Positions 12,420-26,559 of a stretch of 64,000 nt of DNA are shown here, piece by piece; position 1 is the stretch's first letter, and each line of letters begins with the position of its first letter. Both the position numbers and the translations under genes were made by a program. A model generated the notes under the pieces. The model had not been told where the DNA came from and made no database searches. It worked only from the letters and a program-made list of their open reading frames with translations. Origin of the DNA: Calliopsis andreniformis (Eukaryota; Arthropoda; Insecta; Hymenoptera; Andrenidae); NCBI RefSeq assembly GCF_051401765.1, contig NW_027480535.1, positions 496,001-560,000 on the forward strand, given 5' to 3'.

Positions 12420-14411
12420 GAGGATTGAGGATTGAGGACTGAGGATTGAGGATTGAGGATTGAAGATTGAGGATTGGGTATTGCGGATTGAACATTGAGG
12501 ATTGAGGATTGAGGATTGAGGATTGAGTATTCAGGATTGAGGACTGAAGAGTGAATATTGATGATTGAAGATTGAGGATTGAGGATTGAGGGTTGTGGAT
12601 TGAGGACGAGGACTGAGGGTTGAGTATCCATGTTTGAGGTCCGAGGATTGGGAATTGAGGATTGAGGATTGAGGATTGAGGATTGAGGATAGAGGATTGA
12701 GTATTGAGGATTGAAGATTGAGGATTGGGGATTGAGGATTGAGGATTGAGGATTGAGGATTGAGGATTGAGGATAGAGGATTGAAGATTGAGGATTGCGT
12801 ATTATTGGTTGAACATTGAGGTTTGAGAATTGAGTGTTGAGGATCGAGGATTGACGACTGAAGATTGAATATTGAAGATTGAAGATTGAGTATTGAGGAT
12901 TGAGGATGGTGGATTGTGGACGAGGACTGAGGGTCGAGTATTGATGTTTGAGGTCTGAGGATTGAGGATTGAGGATTGAGGGTTGAGAAATTGAGTATTG
13001 AGGATTGAGGATTGAGGATTGAAGATTGCGTATTGAGGATTGAGCATTTAAGATTGAGTATTGAGGATTGAAAATTGAGAATTGAGGATTGAGGATTGAG
13101 GATTGAGGATTGAGGATTGAGGATTGAGGACTGAGGATTGATGATTGAGGATTGAAGATTGAGGATTGAGGATTGAGGATTAAAGATTGAGTACTGAGGA
13201 TTGAAGATCGAGGATTGGTGATTGAAGATTGAGGATTGAGGATTGAGGATTGAGGATTGAGGATTGAGGATTGAGTATTGAAGATTGAGGATTGATGATT
13301 GAGGATTGAGGATTCAGGGTTGAGGCTTGAGTATTGAGGACTGAGGATTGAGGATCGAGGATTGAAGCTTGAGTATTGAGGATTGAAGATTGAGGATTGA
13401 GGATTGAGTATTGAGGATTGAGGATTGAGGATGAGGGCTGAGGGTTGAGGATTGAGGTTTAAGGACTCAGGACTGAGGATTGAGGATTGAGAATTGAGGA
13501 TTGAGGATTGAGGATTGAAGACTGAGGATTGGGTATTGAGTATTGAGGATTGAAGACTGAGGATTGAGGATTGAGGATTGAGGATTGAGGATTGAGGATT
13601 GAAGATTGAAGATTGGGGATTGAGGATTGACGATTAAGGATTGAGAATTGAGGATTGAGTACTGAGGATTGAGGATTGAAGATTGATTATTGAGGATTGA
13701 AGGTTGAGGATTGAGGATTGAGGATTGAAGATTGAGGACTTAGTGTTGAGGGTTGAGTGATGGGAATTGATGTTTGTGGATTGAGATTTGAAGTTTGAAG
13801 AATGGGGACTGATTATTGAAAACTGTGAATTGAGGATATTCTATTGATGATTGAGAATTGACAATTGACTGTTGAGGACTGAGGGCTGAAGATTGAGGAT
13901 TCAGGATTGAGGTTTCAGGATTGAGGTTTGAGGACTAAGGATTGAGGATTGAGGATTGAGGACTGAGGATTGAGGATTGAGGATTGAAGATTGAGGATTG
14001 GGGACTGAGGATTGAGGATTGAGGATTGAGGATGAGGGCTGAGGGTTGAGGATTGAGGTTTAAGGACTGAGGACTGAGGATTGAGGATTGAGAATTGAGG
14101 ATTGAGGGTTGAGGATTGAAGACTGAGGATTGGGTATTGAGCATTGAGGATTGAAGATTGAGGATTGAGGATTGAGGATTGAGGATTGAGGATTGAGGAT
14201 TGAAGATTGAGGATTGGGGATTGAGGATTGACGGTTGAGGATTGAGAATTGAGGATTGAGAATTGAGGATTGAGGATTGAGGATTGAGGAATGAAGATTG
14301 AGGATTGAGGATTGAGGATTGAGGATTGAAGATTGAGTATTGAGGATTGAAGATTGAGGATTGAAGATTGAGTTTTGAGGATTGAGGATTGAAGATTGAG
14401 GATTGGGGACT

Positions 14412-14614
14412 GAGTGTTGAGGGTTGAGTGATGAGAATTGATGTTTGTGGATAGAGATTTGAAAATTGCAGATTGAGTATTGCGTATGGAAAACTCTGAA
14501 CTGAGGATATTCTAGTGAGGATTGAGGATTGACAACTGATTGTTGAGGACTGAGGTCTGAAGGTTGAGGATTCAGGATTGAGGATTCAGGATTGAGGTTT
14601 GAGGACTGAGGATT
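14412..14614 (+). repeat. Anchor module class epsilon (representative)
   Basis: Six copies, all in B units: centres 11442, 14510, 16203, 16490, 19962, 21655. Diagnostic features are GCGTATG (11), an AACTCTGAACT segment (12-13) and TTCTAGT (15). Confidence 0.87.
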
Positions 14615-16336
14615 GAGGATTGAGGATTGAGGATTGAGGATTGAGGATTGTGGATTGAGGATTGAGGATTGAGGATTAAGGATTGAAGATTGAATATTGA
14701 TGATTGAAGATTGAGGATCGAGGATTGAGGGTTGTGGATTGAGGACGAGGACTGAGGGTTGAGTATTGATGTTTGAGGTCTGAGGATTGAGGATTGAGGA
14801 TTGAGAATTGAGGATTGAGGATTGAGGATTGAAGATTGAGGATTGGTTATTGAGGATTGAAGAATGAGATCTGAGGGTTGAGGATTGAGGATTGAGGATT
14901 GAAGATTGAGTATTGAGGACTGAATATTGAGGATTGAGGATTGAGGATTGAGGATTGAGGATTGAGGATTGCGGATTGAGGATTGAAGATTGAAGATTGA
15001 GGATTGAGGATTGAGGATTAAAGATTGAGTATTGAGGATTGAAGATTGAGGATTGATGATTGAGGATTGAGGATTGAGGATTGAGGATTGAGGATTGAGG
15101 ATTGAGGATTGAGTATTGAAGATTGAGGATTGAGGATTGAGGATTGAGGATTGAGTACTGGGGATTGAGGATTGAAGATTGAGGATTGAGGATTGAGGAT
15201 TAAAGATTGAGTATTGAGGATTGATGATTGAGGATTGAGGATTGAGGATTGAGGATTGAGGATGGAGGATTGAGGATTGAGGATTGAGTATTGAAGGTTG
15301 AGGATTGAGGATTGAGGATTGAGGATTGAGTACTGGGGATTGAGGATTGAAGATTGAGGATTGAGGATTGAGGATTAAAGATTGAGTATTGAGGATTGAT
15401 GTTTGAGAATTGAGGATTGAGTGTTGAGGACTGAATATTGAACATTGATGATTTAAGATTGAGGATTGAGGATTGAGGGTTGTGGACTGAGAACAAGGAC
15501 TGAGGGTTCAGTATTGATGTTTGAGGTCTGATTATTGAGGATTGAGGATTGAGAATTGAGGATTGAGGTTTGAGGATTGAAGATTGACGATTGGGTATTG
15601 AGGATTGAAGAATGAGGACTGAGGATTGAGGATTGAGGATTGAGGATTGAAGATTGAGTATTGAGGACTGAAGATTTAGGATTGAGGATTGAGGATTGAG
15701 GATTGAGGATTGAGGATTGAGGATTGAAGATTGAGGATTGAGGATTGAGGATTAAAGATTGAGGTATTGAGGATTGAAGATTGAGGATTGATGATTGAGG
15801 ATTGAGGATTGAGGATTGAGGATTGAGGATTGAGGATTGAGTATTGAAGATTGAGGATTGAGGATTGAGGATTGAGGATTAAAAATTGAGTATTGAGGAT
15901 TGAAGATTGAGGATTGACGATTGAGGATTGGGTATTGATGATTGAAGAAGGAGGATTGAGGATTGTGGATTGAGGATTGAGGAATGAAGATTGAGGATTG
16001 AGGATTGAGGATTCAGGATTGAAGATTGAGTATTGAGGAATGAAGGTTGAGGATTGAGGATTGAGTTTTGAGGATTGAGGATTGAAGATAGAGGATTGGG
16101 GACTCTTTGTTGAGGGTTGAGTGATGAGAATTGATGTTTGTGGATAGAGATTTGAAGATTGCAGATTGAGTATTGCGTATGGAAAACTCTGAACTGAGGA
16201 TATTCTAGTGAGGATTGAGGATTGACAACTGATTGTTGAGGACTGAGGTCTGAAGGTTGAGGATTCAGGATTGAGGACTCAGGATTGAGGTTTGAGGACT
16301 CAGGATTGAGGTTTGAGGACTGAGGATTGAGGATTG

Positions 16337-19300
16337 AGGATTGAGGATTGAGTTTTGAGGATTGAGGATTGAAGATTGAGGATTGGGGACTCAGTGTTGA
16401 GGGTTGAGTGATGAGAATTGATGTTTGTGGATAGAGATTTGAAGGTTGCAGGTTGAGTATTGCGTATGGAAAACTCTGAACTGAGGATATTCTAGTGAGG
16501 ATTGAGGATTGACAACTGATTGTTGAGGACTGAGGTCTGAAGGTTGAGGATTCAGGATTGAGGACTCAGGATTGAGGTTTGAGGACTGAGGATTGAGGAT
16601 TGAGAATTGAGGATTGAGCATTGAGGATTGAGGATAGAGGATTGATGATTGAGGATTGCCTATTGCTGGTTGAACATTGAGGTTTGAGAATTGAGTGTTG
16701 AGGATCGAGGATTGACGACTGAAGATTGACTATTGATGATTGAAGATTGAGCATTGAGGATTGAGGGTTGTGGATTGTGGACGAGGACTGAGGGTCGAGT
16801 ATTGATGTTTGAGGTCTGAGGATTGAGGATTGAGGATTGAGGGTTGAGGCTTGAGTATTGAGGACTGAGGATTGAGGATCGAGGATTGAAGCTTGAGTAT
16901 TGAGGATTGAAGATTGAGGATTGAGGATTGAGGATTGAGGATTGAGGATTGAGGATGAGGGCTGAGGGTTGAGGATTGAGGTTTAAGGACTCAGGACTGG
17001 GGATTGAGGATTGAGAATTGAGGATTGAGGATTGAGGATTGAAGACTGAGGATTGGGTATTGAGTATTGAGGATTGAAGACTGAGCATTGAGGATTGAGG
17101 ATTGAGGATTGAGGATTGAGGTTTGAAGATTGAGGATTGGGGAGTGAGGATTGACGATTAAGGATTGAGAATTGAGGATTGAGTACTGAGGATTGAGGAT
17201 TGAAGGTTGAGTATTGAGGATTGAAGGTTGAGGATTGAGGATTGAGGATTGAAGATTGAGGACTTAGTGTTGAGGGTTGAGTGATGGGAATTGATGTTTG
17301 TGGATTGAGATTTGAAGTTTGAAGAATGGGGATTGATTATTGAAAACTGTGAATTGAGGATATTCTATTGATGATTGAGAATTGACAATTGACTGTTGAG
17401 GACTGAGGGCTGAAGATTGAGGATTCAGGATTGAGGTTTCAGGATTGAGGTTTGAGGACTAAGGATTGAGGATTGAGGATTGAGGACTGAGGATTGAGGA
17501 TTGAGGATTGAAGATTGAGGATTGGGTATTGCGGATTGAACATTGAGGATTGAGGATTGAGGATTGAGGATTGAGTATTCAGGATTGAGGACTGAAGAGT
17601 GAATATTGATGATTGAAGATTGAGGATTGAGGATTGAGGGTTGTGGATTGAGGACGAGGACTGAGGGTTGAGTATCCATGTTTGAGGTCCGAGGATTGGG
17701 AATTGAGGATTGAGGATTGAGGATTGAGGATTGAGGATTGGAGATTGAATATTGATGATTGAAGATTGAGGATTGAGGATTGAGGGTTGTGGATTGAGGA
17801 CGAGGACAGAGGGTTGAGTATTGATGTTTGAGGTCTGAGGATTGAGGATTGAGGAATGAGAATTGAGGATTGAGGATTGAGGATTGAAGACTGAGGATTG
17901 GTTATTGAGGATTGAAGAATGAGGACCGAGGTTTGAGGATTGAGTATTGAGGATTGAAGATTGAGGATTGAGGATTGAGGATTGAGGATTGAGGATGAGG
18001 GCTGAGGGTTGAGGATTGAGGTTTAAGGACTGAGGACTGAGGATTGAGGATTGAGGATTGAGGATTGGGGATTGAAGACTGAGGATTGGGTATTGAGCAC
18101 TGAGGATTGAAGATTGAGGATTGAGGATTGAGGATTGAGGATAGAGGATTGAGTATTGAGGATTGAAGATTGAGGATTGGGGATTGAGGATTGAGGATTG
18201 AGGATTGAGGATTGAGGATTGAGGATAGAGGATTGAAGATTGAGGATTGCGTATTATTGGTTGAACATTGAGGTTTGAGAATTGAGTGTTGAGGATCGAG
18301 GATTGACGACTGAAGATTGAATATTGAAGATTGAAGATTGAGTATTGAGGATTGAGGATGGTGGATTGTGGACGAGGACTGAGGGTCGAGTATTGATGTT
18401 TGAGGTCTGAGGATTGAGGATTGAGGATTGAGGGTTGAGAAATTGAGTATTGAGGATTGAGGATTGAGGATTGAAGATTGCGTATTGAGGATTGAGCATT
18501 TAAGATTGAGTATTGAGGATTGAAAATTGAGAATTGAGGATTGAGGATTGAGGATTGAGGATTGAGGATTGAGGATTGAGGACTGAGGATTGATGATTGA
18601 GGATTGAAGATTGAGGATTGAGGATTGAGGATTAAAGATTGAGTACTGAGGATTGAAGATCGAGGATTGGTGATTGAAGATTGAGGATTGAGGATTGAGG
18701 ATTGAGGATTGAGGATTGAGGATTGAGTATTGAAGATTGAGGATTGATGATTGAGGATTGAGGATTCAGGGTTGAGGCTTGAGTATTGAGGACTGAGGAT
18801 TGAGGATCGAGGATTGAAGCTTGAGTATTGAGGATTGAAGATTGAGGATTGAGGATTGAGTATTGAGGATTGAGGATTGAGGATGAGGGCTGAGGGTTGA
18901 GGATTGAGGTTTAAGGACTCAGGACTGAGGATTGAGGATTGAGAATTGAGGATTGAGGATTGAGGATTGAAGACTGAGGATTGGGTATTGAGTATTGAGG
19001 ATTGAAGACTGAGGATTGAGGATTGAGGATTGAGGATTGAGGATTGAGGATTGAAGATTGAAGATTGGGGATTGAGGATTGACGATTAAGGATTGAGAAT
19101 TGAGGATTGAGTACTGAGGATTGAGGATTGAAGATTGATTATTGAGGATTGAAGGTTGAGGATTGAGGATTGAGGATTGAAGATTGAGGACTTAGTGTTG
19201 AGGGTTGAGTGATGGGAATTGATGTTTGTGGATTGAGATTTGAAGTTTGAAGAATGGGGACTGATTATTGAAAACTGTGAATTGAGGATATTCTATTGAT

Positions 19301-21788
19301 GATTGAGAATTGACAATTGACTGTTGAGGACTGAGGGCTGAAGATTGAGGATTCAGGATTGAGGTTTCAGGATTGAGGTTTGAGGACTAAGGATTGAGGA
19401 TTGAGGATTGAGGACTGAGGATTGAGGATTGAGGATTGAAGATTGAGGATTGGGGACTGAGGATTGAGGATTGAGGATTGAGGATGAGGGCTGAGGGTTG
19501 AGGATTGAGGTTTAAGGACTGAGGACTGAGGATTGAGGATTGAGAATTGAGGATTGAGGGTTGAGGATTGAAGACTGAGGATTGGGTATTGAGCATTGAG
19601 GATTGAAGATTGAGGATTGAGGATTGAGGATTGAGGATTGAGGATTGAGGATTGAAGATTGAGGATTGGGGATTGAGGATTGACGGTTGAGGATTGAGAA
19701 TTGAGGATTGAGAATTGAGGATTGAGGATTGAGGATTGAGGAATGAAGATTGAGGATTGAGGATTGAGGATTGAGGATTGAAGATTGAGTATTGAGGATT
19801 GAAGATTGAGGATTGAAGATTGAGTTTTGAGGATTGAGGATTGAAGATTGAGGATTGGGGACTGAGTGTTGAGGGTTGAGTGATGAGAATTGATGTTTGT
19901 GGATAGAGATTTGAAAATTGCAGATTGAGTATTGCGTATGGAAAACTCTGAACTGAGGATATTCTAGTGAGGATTGAGGATTGACAACTGATTGTTGAGG
20001 ACTGAGGTCTGAAGGTTGAGGATTCAGGATTGAGGATTCAGGATTGAGGTTTGAGGACTGAGGATTGAGGATTGAGGATTGAGGATTGAGGATTGAGGAT
20101 TGTGGATTGAGGATTGAGGATTGAGGATTAAGGATTGAAGATTGAATATTGATGATTGAAGATTGAGGATCGAGGATTGAGGGTTGTGGATTGAGGACGA
20201 GGACTGAGGGTTGAGTATTGATGTTTGAGGTCTGAGGATTGAGGATTGAGGATTGAGAATTGAGGATTGAGGATTGAGGATTGAAGATTGAGGATTGGTT
20301 ATTGAGGATTGAAGAATGAGATCTGAGGGTTGAGGATTGAGGATTGAGGATTGAAGATTGAGTATTGAGGACTGAATATTGAGGATTGAGGATTGAGGAT
20401 TGAGGATTGAGGATTGAGGATTGCGGATTGAGGATTGAAGATTGAAGATTGAGGATTGAGGATTGAGGATTAAAGATTGAGTATTGAGGATTGAAGATTG
20501 AGGATTGATGATTGAGGATTGAGGATTGAGGATTGAGGATTGAGGATTGAGGATTGAGGATTGAGTATTGAAGATTGAGGATTGAGGATTGAGGATTGAG
20601 GATTGAGTACTGGGGATTGAGGATTGAAGATTGAGGATTGAGGATTGAGGATTAAAGATTGAGTATTGAGGATTGATGATTGAGGATTGAGGATTGAGGA
20701 TTGAGGATTGAGGATGGAGGATTGAGGATTGGGGATTGAGTATTGAAGGTTGAGGATTGAGGATTGAGGATTGAGGATTGAGTACTGGGGATTGAGGATT
20801 GAAGATTGAGGATTGAGGATTGAGGATTAAAGATTGAGTATTGAGGATTGATGTTTGAGAATTGAGGATTGAGTGTTGAGGACTGAATATTGAACATTGA
20901 TGATTTAAGATTGAGGATTGAGGATTGAGGGTTGTGGACTGAGAACAAGGACTGAGGGTTCAGTATTGATGTTTGAGGTCTGATTATTGAGGATTGAGGA
21001 TTGAGAATTGAGGATTGAGGTTTGAGGATTGAAGATTGACGATTGGGTATTGAGGATTGAAGAATGAGGACTGAGGATTGAGGATTGAGGATTGAGGATT
21101 GAAGATTGAGTATTGAGGACTGAAGATTTAGGATTGAGGATTGAGGATTGAGGATTGAGGATTGAGGATTGAGGATTGAAGATTGAGGATTGAGGATTGA
21201 GGATTAAAGATTGAGGTATTGAGGATTGAAGATTGAGGATTGATGATTGAGGATTGAGGATTGAGGATTGAGGATTGAGGATTGAGGATTGAGTATTGAA
21301 GATTGAGGATTGAGGATTGAGGATTGAGGATTAAAAATTGAGTATTGAGGATTGAAGATTGAGGATTGACGATTGAGGATTGGGTATTGATGATTGAAGA
21401 AGGAGGATTGAGGATTGTGGATTGAGGATTGAGGAATGAAGATTGAGGATTGAGGATTGAGGATTCAGGATTGAAGATTGAGTATTGAGGAATGAAGGTT
21501 GAGGATTGAGGATTGAGTTTTGAGGATTGAGGATTGAAGATAGAGGATTGGGGACTCTTTGTTGAGGGTTGAGTGATGAGAATTGATGTTTGTGGATAGA
21601 GATTTGAAGATTGCAGATTGAGTATTGCGTATGGAAAACTCTGAACTGAGGATATTCTAGTGAGGATTGAGGATTGACAACTGATTGTTGAGGACTGAGG
21701 TCTGAAGGTTGAGGATTCAGGATTGAGGACTCAGGATTGAGGTTTGAGGACTGAGGATTGAGGATTGAGGATTGAGGATTGAGGATTG
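16337..21788 (+). repeat. Higher-order repeat B, copy 2 (about 5.45 kb)
   Basis: Repeats the copy 1 series with centres 16490, 17363, 19291, 19962 and 21655. Module spacings are 873, 1928, 671 and 1693 bp against 873, 1524, 671 and 1693 in copy 1. The extra 404 bp lies at about 17,730-18,135, where copy 1 goes directly from a GAGGATT run to the same downstream sequence. The extra block resembles sequence near 25.2 and 29.5 kb, so either copy 1 lost it or copy 2 gained it by exchange. Confidence 0.87.
17730..18135 (+). repeat. 404-bp block present only in B copy 2
   Basis: The offset between the two B copies jumps from 5,048 to 5,452 bp here. The block contains one GACGAGG-type marker (about 17,786-17,847) and one GATGAGGGCT-type marker, and looks like segments at 25,190-25,470 and 29,470-29,760. 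It is not a transposon: it is heptamer satellite throughout and I see no flanking target-site duplication beyond the repeat itself. Confidence 0.75.
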
Positions 21789-23940
21789 AGGATTGAGGAT
21801 AGAGGATTGAAGATTGAGGATTGCGTATTGCTGGTTGAACATTGAGGTTTGAGAATTGAGTGTTGAGGATCGAGGATTGACGACTGAAGATTGAATATTT
21901 ATGATTGAAGATTGAGTATTGAGGATTGAGGGTTGTGGATTGTGGACGAGGACTGAGGGTCGAGTATTGATGTTTGAGGTCTGAGGATTGAGGATTGAGG
22001 ATTGAGGGTTGAGAAATTGAGTATTGAGGATTGAGGATTGAGGATTGAAGATTGCGTATTGAGGATTGAGCATTTAAGATTGAGTATTGAGGATTGAAAA
22101 TTGAGAATCGAGGATTGAGGATTGAGGATTGAGGATTGAGGATTGAGGATTGAGGACTGAGGATTGATGATTGAGGATTGAAGATTGAGGATTGAGGATT
22201 GAGGATTAAAGATTGAGTACTGAGAATTGAAGATCGAGGATTGGTGATTGAGGATTGAGGATTGAGGATTGAGGATTGAGGATTGAGGATTGAGTATTGA
22301 AGATTGAGGATTGATGATTGAGGATTGAGGATTCAGGGTTGAGGCTTGAGTATTGAGGACTGAGGATTGAGGATCGAGGATTGAAGCTTGAGTATTGAGG
22401 ATTGAAGATTGAGGATTGAGGATTGAGGATTGAGGATTGAGGATTGAGGATGAGGGCTGAGGGTTGAGGATTGAGGTTTAAGGACTCAGGACTGAGGATT
22501 GAGGATTGAGAATTGAGGATTGAGGATTGAGGATTGAAGACTGAGGATTGGGTATTGAGTATTGAGGATTGAAGACTGAGGATTGAGGATTGAGGATTGA
22601 GGATTGAGGATTGAGGATTGAAGATTGAGGATTGGGGATTGAGGATTGACGATTAAGGATTGAGAATTGAGGATTGAGTACTGAGGATTGAGGATTGAAG
22701 ATTGAGTATTGAGGATTGAAGGTTGAGGATTGAGGATTGAGGATTGAAGATTGAGGACTTAGTGTCGAGGGTTGAGTGATGGGAATTGATGTTTGTGGAT
22801 TGAGATTTGAAGTTTGAAGAATGGGGATTGATTATTGAAAACTGTGAATTGAGGATATTCTATTGATGATTGAGAATTGACAATTGACTGTTGAGGACTG
22901 AGGGCTGAAGATTGAGGATTCAGGATTGAAGTTTCAGGATTGAGGTATGAGGACTAAGGATTGAGGATTGAGGATTGAGGACTGAGGATTGAGGAATGAG
23001 GATTGAAGATTGAGGATTGGGTATTTCGGATTGAACATTGAGGATTGAGGATTGAGGATTGAGGATTGAGCATTGAGGATTGAGGACAGAAGAGTGAATA
23101 TTGATGATTGAAGATTGAGGATTGAGGATTGAGGGTTGTGGATTGAGGACGAGGACTGAGGGTTGAGTATTGATGTTTGAGGTCTGAGGATTGAGGATTG
23201 AGGAATGAGAATTGAGGATTGAGGATTGAGGATTGAAGATTGAGGATTGGTTATTGAGGATTGAAGAATGAGGACCGAGGTTTGAGGATTGAGTATTGAG
23301 GATTGAAGATTGAGGATTGAGGATTGAGGATTGAGGATTGAGGATGAGGGCTGAGGGTTGAGGATTGAGGTTTAAGGACTGAGGACTGAGGATTGAGGAT
23401 TGAGAATTGAGGATTGAGGATTGAGGATTGAAGACTGAGGATTGGGTATTGAGCATTGAGGATTGAAGATTGAGGATTGAGGATTGAGGATTGAGGATTG
23501 AGGATTGAGGATTGAGGATTGAAGATTGAGGATTGGGGATTGAGGATTGACGGTTGAGGATTGAGAATTGAGGATTGAGAATTGAGGATTGAGGATTGAA
23601 GATTGAGTATTGAGGATTGAAGGTTGAGGTTTGAGGATTGAGGATTGAAGATTGAGGACTTAGTGTTGAGGGTTGAGTGACGGGAATTGATGTTTGTGGA
23701 TTGAGATTTGAAGATTGGAGAATGGGGATTGATTATTGAAAACTGTGAATTGAGGATATTCTATTGATGATTGAGGATTGACAATTGATTGTTGAGGACT
23801 GAGGGCTGAAGATTGAGGATTCAGGATTGAGGATTCGTGATTGAGGTTTGAGGACTGAGGATGGAGGGTTGAGGATTGAGGATTGAGGATTGACGCTTGA
23901 GGATTGAGGGATGAGGATGTAGGATTGAAGAGAGAGGACT

Positions 23941-24143
23941 AAGTGTTGAGGATTCAGTGTTGAGAATTGATGTTTGAGGATTGAGATTTGATTATTGAAA
24001 ATTGTGGATTGAGTATTGGACCATGAGAATTCAGGATACTATATTGAGTATTGAGAATTGAGGATTGATGGTTGAGTGTTGAGGATTGGTTGTTGAGGGT
24101 TGTGTTTTGTATATTGAGGTTTGAGTATTGAGGATTGAGGATT
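23941..24143 (+). repeat. Divergent orphan anchor module
   Basis: The most diverged stretch in the window. It keeps 29 in-register heptamers and some anchor landmarks (GATGTTT as unit 5, GAGATTT as unit 7), but most other units differ from every class; unit 12 is GGACCAT, unit 14 CAGGATA and unit 15 CTATATT. It contains an EcoRI site (GAATTC, 24027-24032). Its tail (units 20-27) faintly resembles sequence near 32,065-32,100 and 35,355-35,395. I found no second copy in the window. Confidence 0.72.
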
Positions 24144-25749
24144 GAGGACTGAAGGTTGAATATTGATGATTGAAGATTGAGGATTGAGGATTGAGCGTTG
24201 TGGATTGAGGACGAGAACTGAGGGTTGAGTATTGATGTTCGAGGTCTGAGGATTGAGGATTGAGGGTTGAGAATTGAGGATTGAGGATTGAGGATTGAAG
24301 ATTGAGGATTGGGTATTGACGATTTAAGAATGAGGATTGAGGACTGAGGATTGAGGATTGAGGATCGAAGATTGAGCTTTGAGGATTGAAGATTGAGTAT
24401 TGAGGATTGAGGATTCAGGATTGAGGATTGAGGATTGAGGATTGAGTACTGGGGATTGAGGATTGAAGATTGAGGATTGAGGATTGAGGATTAAAGATTG
24501 AGTATTGAGGATTGATGATTGAGAATTGAGGATTGAGTGTTGAGGAATGAATATTGAACATTGATGATTTATGATTGAGGATTGAGGGTTGAGGGTTGTG
24601 GACTGAGAACAAGGCCTGAGGGTTCAGTATTGATGTTTGAGGTCTGATTATTGAGGATTGAGGATTGAGAATTGAGGACTGAAGATTGAGTATTGAGGAA
24701 TGAAGATTGAGGATTGAGGAATGAGTTTTGAGGATTGAGTGATGGGAATTGATGTTTGTGGATTGAGACTTGAAGTTTGAAGAATGGGGATTGATTATTG
24801 AAAACTGTGAATTGAGGATATTCTATTGATGATTGAGAATTGACAATTGACTGTTGAGGACTGATGGCTGAAGGTTGAGGATTCAGGATTGAGGTTTCTG
24901 GATTGAGGTTTGAGGACTAAGGATTGAGGATTGAGGATTGAGGACTGAGGATTGAGGATTGAGGATTGAAGATTGAGGATTGTGTATTGCAGATTGAACA
25001 TTGAGGATTGAGGATTGAGGATTGAGGATTGAGTATTGAGGATTGAGGACTGAAGAGTGAATATTGATGATTGAAGATTGAGGATTGAGGATTGAGGGTT
25101 GTGGATTGAGGACGAGGACTGAGGGTTGAGTATCCATGTTTGAGGTCCGAGGATTGGGAATTGAGGATTGAGGATTGAGGATTGAGGATTGAGGATTGGA
25201 GATTGAATATTGATGATTGAAGATTGAGGATTGAGGATTGAGGGTTGTGGATTGAGAACGAGGACAGAGGGTTGAGTATTGATGTTTGAGGTCTGAGGAT
25301 TGAGGATTGAGGAATGAGAATTGAGGATTGAGGATTGAGGATTGAAGATTGAGGATTGGTTATTGAGGATTGAAGAATGAGGACCGAGGTTTGAGGATTG
25401 AGTATTGAGGATTGAAGATTGAGGATTGAGGATTGAGGATTGAGGATTGAGGATTGAGGATTGAGGATAGAGGATTGAAGATTGAGGATTGCGTATTGCT
25501 GGTTGAACATTGAGGTTTGAGAATTGAGTGTTGAGGATCGAGGATTGACGACTGAAGATTGAATATTGATGATTGAAGATTGAGTATTGAGGATTGAGGG
25601 TTGTGGATTGTGGACGAGGACTGAGGGTCGAGTACTGATGTTTGAGGTCTGAGGATTGAGGATTGAGGATTGAGGGTTGAGAAATTGAGTATTGAGGATT
25701 GAGGATTGAGGATTGAAGATTGCGTATTGAGGATTGAGCATTTAAGATT

Positions 25750-26367
25750 GAGTATTGAGGATTGAAAATTGAGAATTGAGGATTGAGGATTGAGGATTGA
25801 GGATTGAGGATTGAGGATTGAGGACTGAGGATTGATGATTGAGGATTGAAGATTGAGGATAGAGGATTGAGGATTAAAGATTGAGTACTGAGGATTGAAG
25901 ATCGAGGATTGGTGATTGAGGATTGAGGATTGAGGATTGAGGATTGAGGATTGAGGATTGAGTATTGAAGATTGAGGATTGATGATTGAGGATTGAGGAT
26001 TCAGGGTTGAGGCTTGAGTATTGAGGACTGAGGATTGAGGATCGAGGATTGAAGCTTGAGTATTGAGGATTGAAAATTGAGAATTGAGGATTGAGGATTG
26101 AGGATTGAGGATTGAGGATTGAGGATTGAGGACTGAGGATTGATGATTGAGGATTGAAGATTGAGGATTGAGGATTGAGGATTAAAGGTTGAGTACTGAG
26201 GATTGAAGATCGAGGATTGGTGGTTGAGGATTGAGGATTGAGGATTGAGGATTGAGGATTGAGGATTGAGTATTGAAGATTGAGGATTGATGATTGAGGA
26301 TTGAGGATTCAGGGTTGAGGCTTGAGTATTGAGGACTGAGGATTGAGGATCGAGGATTGAAGCTTGA
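25750..26367 (+). repeat. Local 2 x 309-bp tandem duplication
   Basis: The heptamer GAAAATT at 25763 and again at 26072 marks two direct copies of a 309-bp segment (about 25,750-26,058 and 26,059-26,367). They differ at only a few bases, for example near 25,861 versus 26,170 and 25,914 versus 26,223. The segment occurs singly in the equivalent contexts near 13.1, 18.5, 22.1 and 28.3 kb, so the doubling is a private, recent event. Confidence 0.8.
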
Positions 26368-26559
26368 GTATTGAGGATTGAAGATTGAGGATTGAGGATT
26401 GAGGATTGAGGATTGAGGATTGAGGATTGAGGTTTAAGGACTCAGGACTGAGGATTGAGGATTGAGAATTGAGGATTGAGGATTGAGGATTGAAGACTGA
26501 GGATTGGGTATTGAGTATTGAGGATTGAAGAATGTGGATTGAGGATTGAGGATTGAGGA

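Larger units (their letters stand above)
11290..16336 (+). repeat. Higher-order repeat B, copy 1 (about 5.05 kb)
   Basis: Five-module series epsilon-alpha-alpha-epsilon-epsilon with centres 11442, 12315, 13839, 14510 and 16203. It aligns with copy 2 at a constant offset of 5,048 bp up to about 12.66 kb and of 5,452 bp afterwards; the 404-bp step is a block present only in copy 2. The final epsilon module carries a private change in its first heptamer that recurs exactly in copy 2 at about 21,557. Confidence 0.88.
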
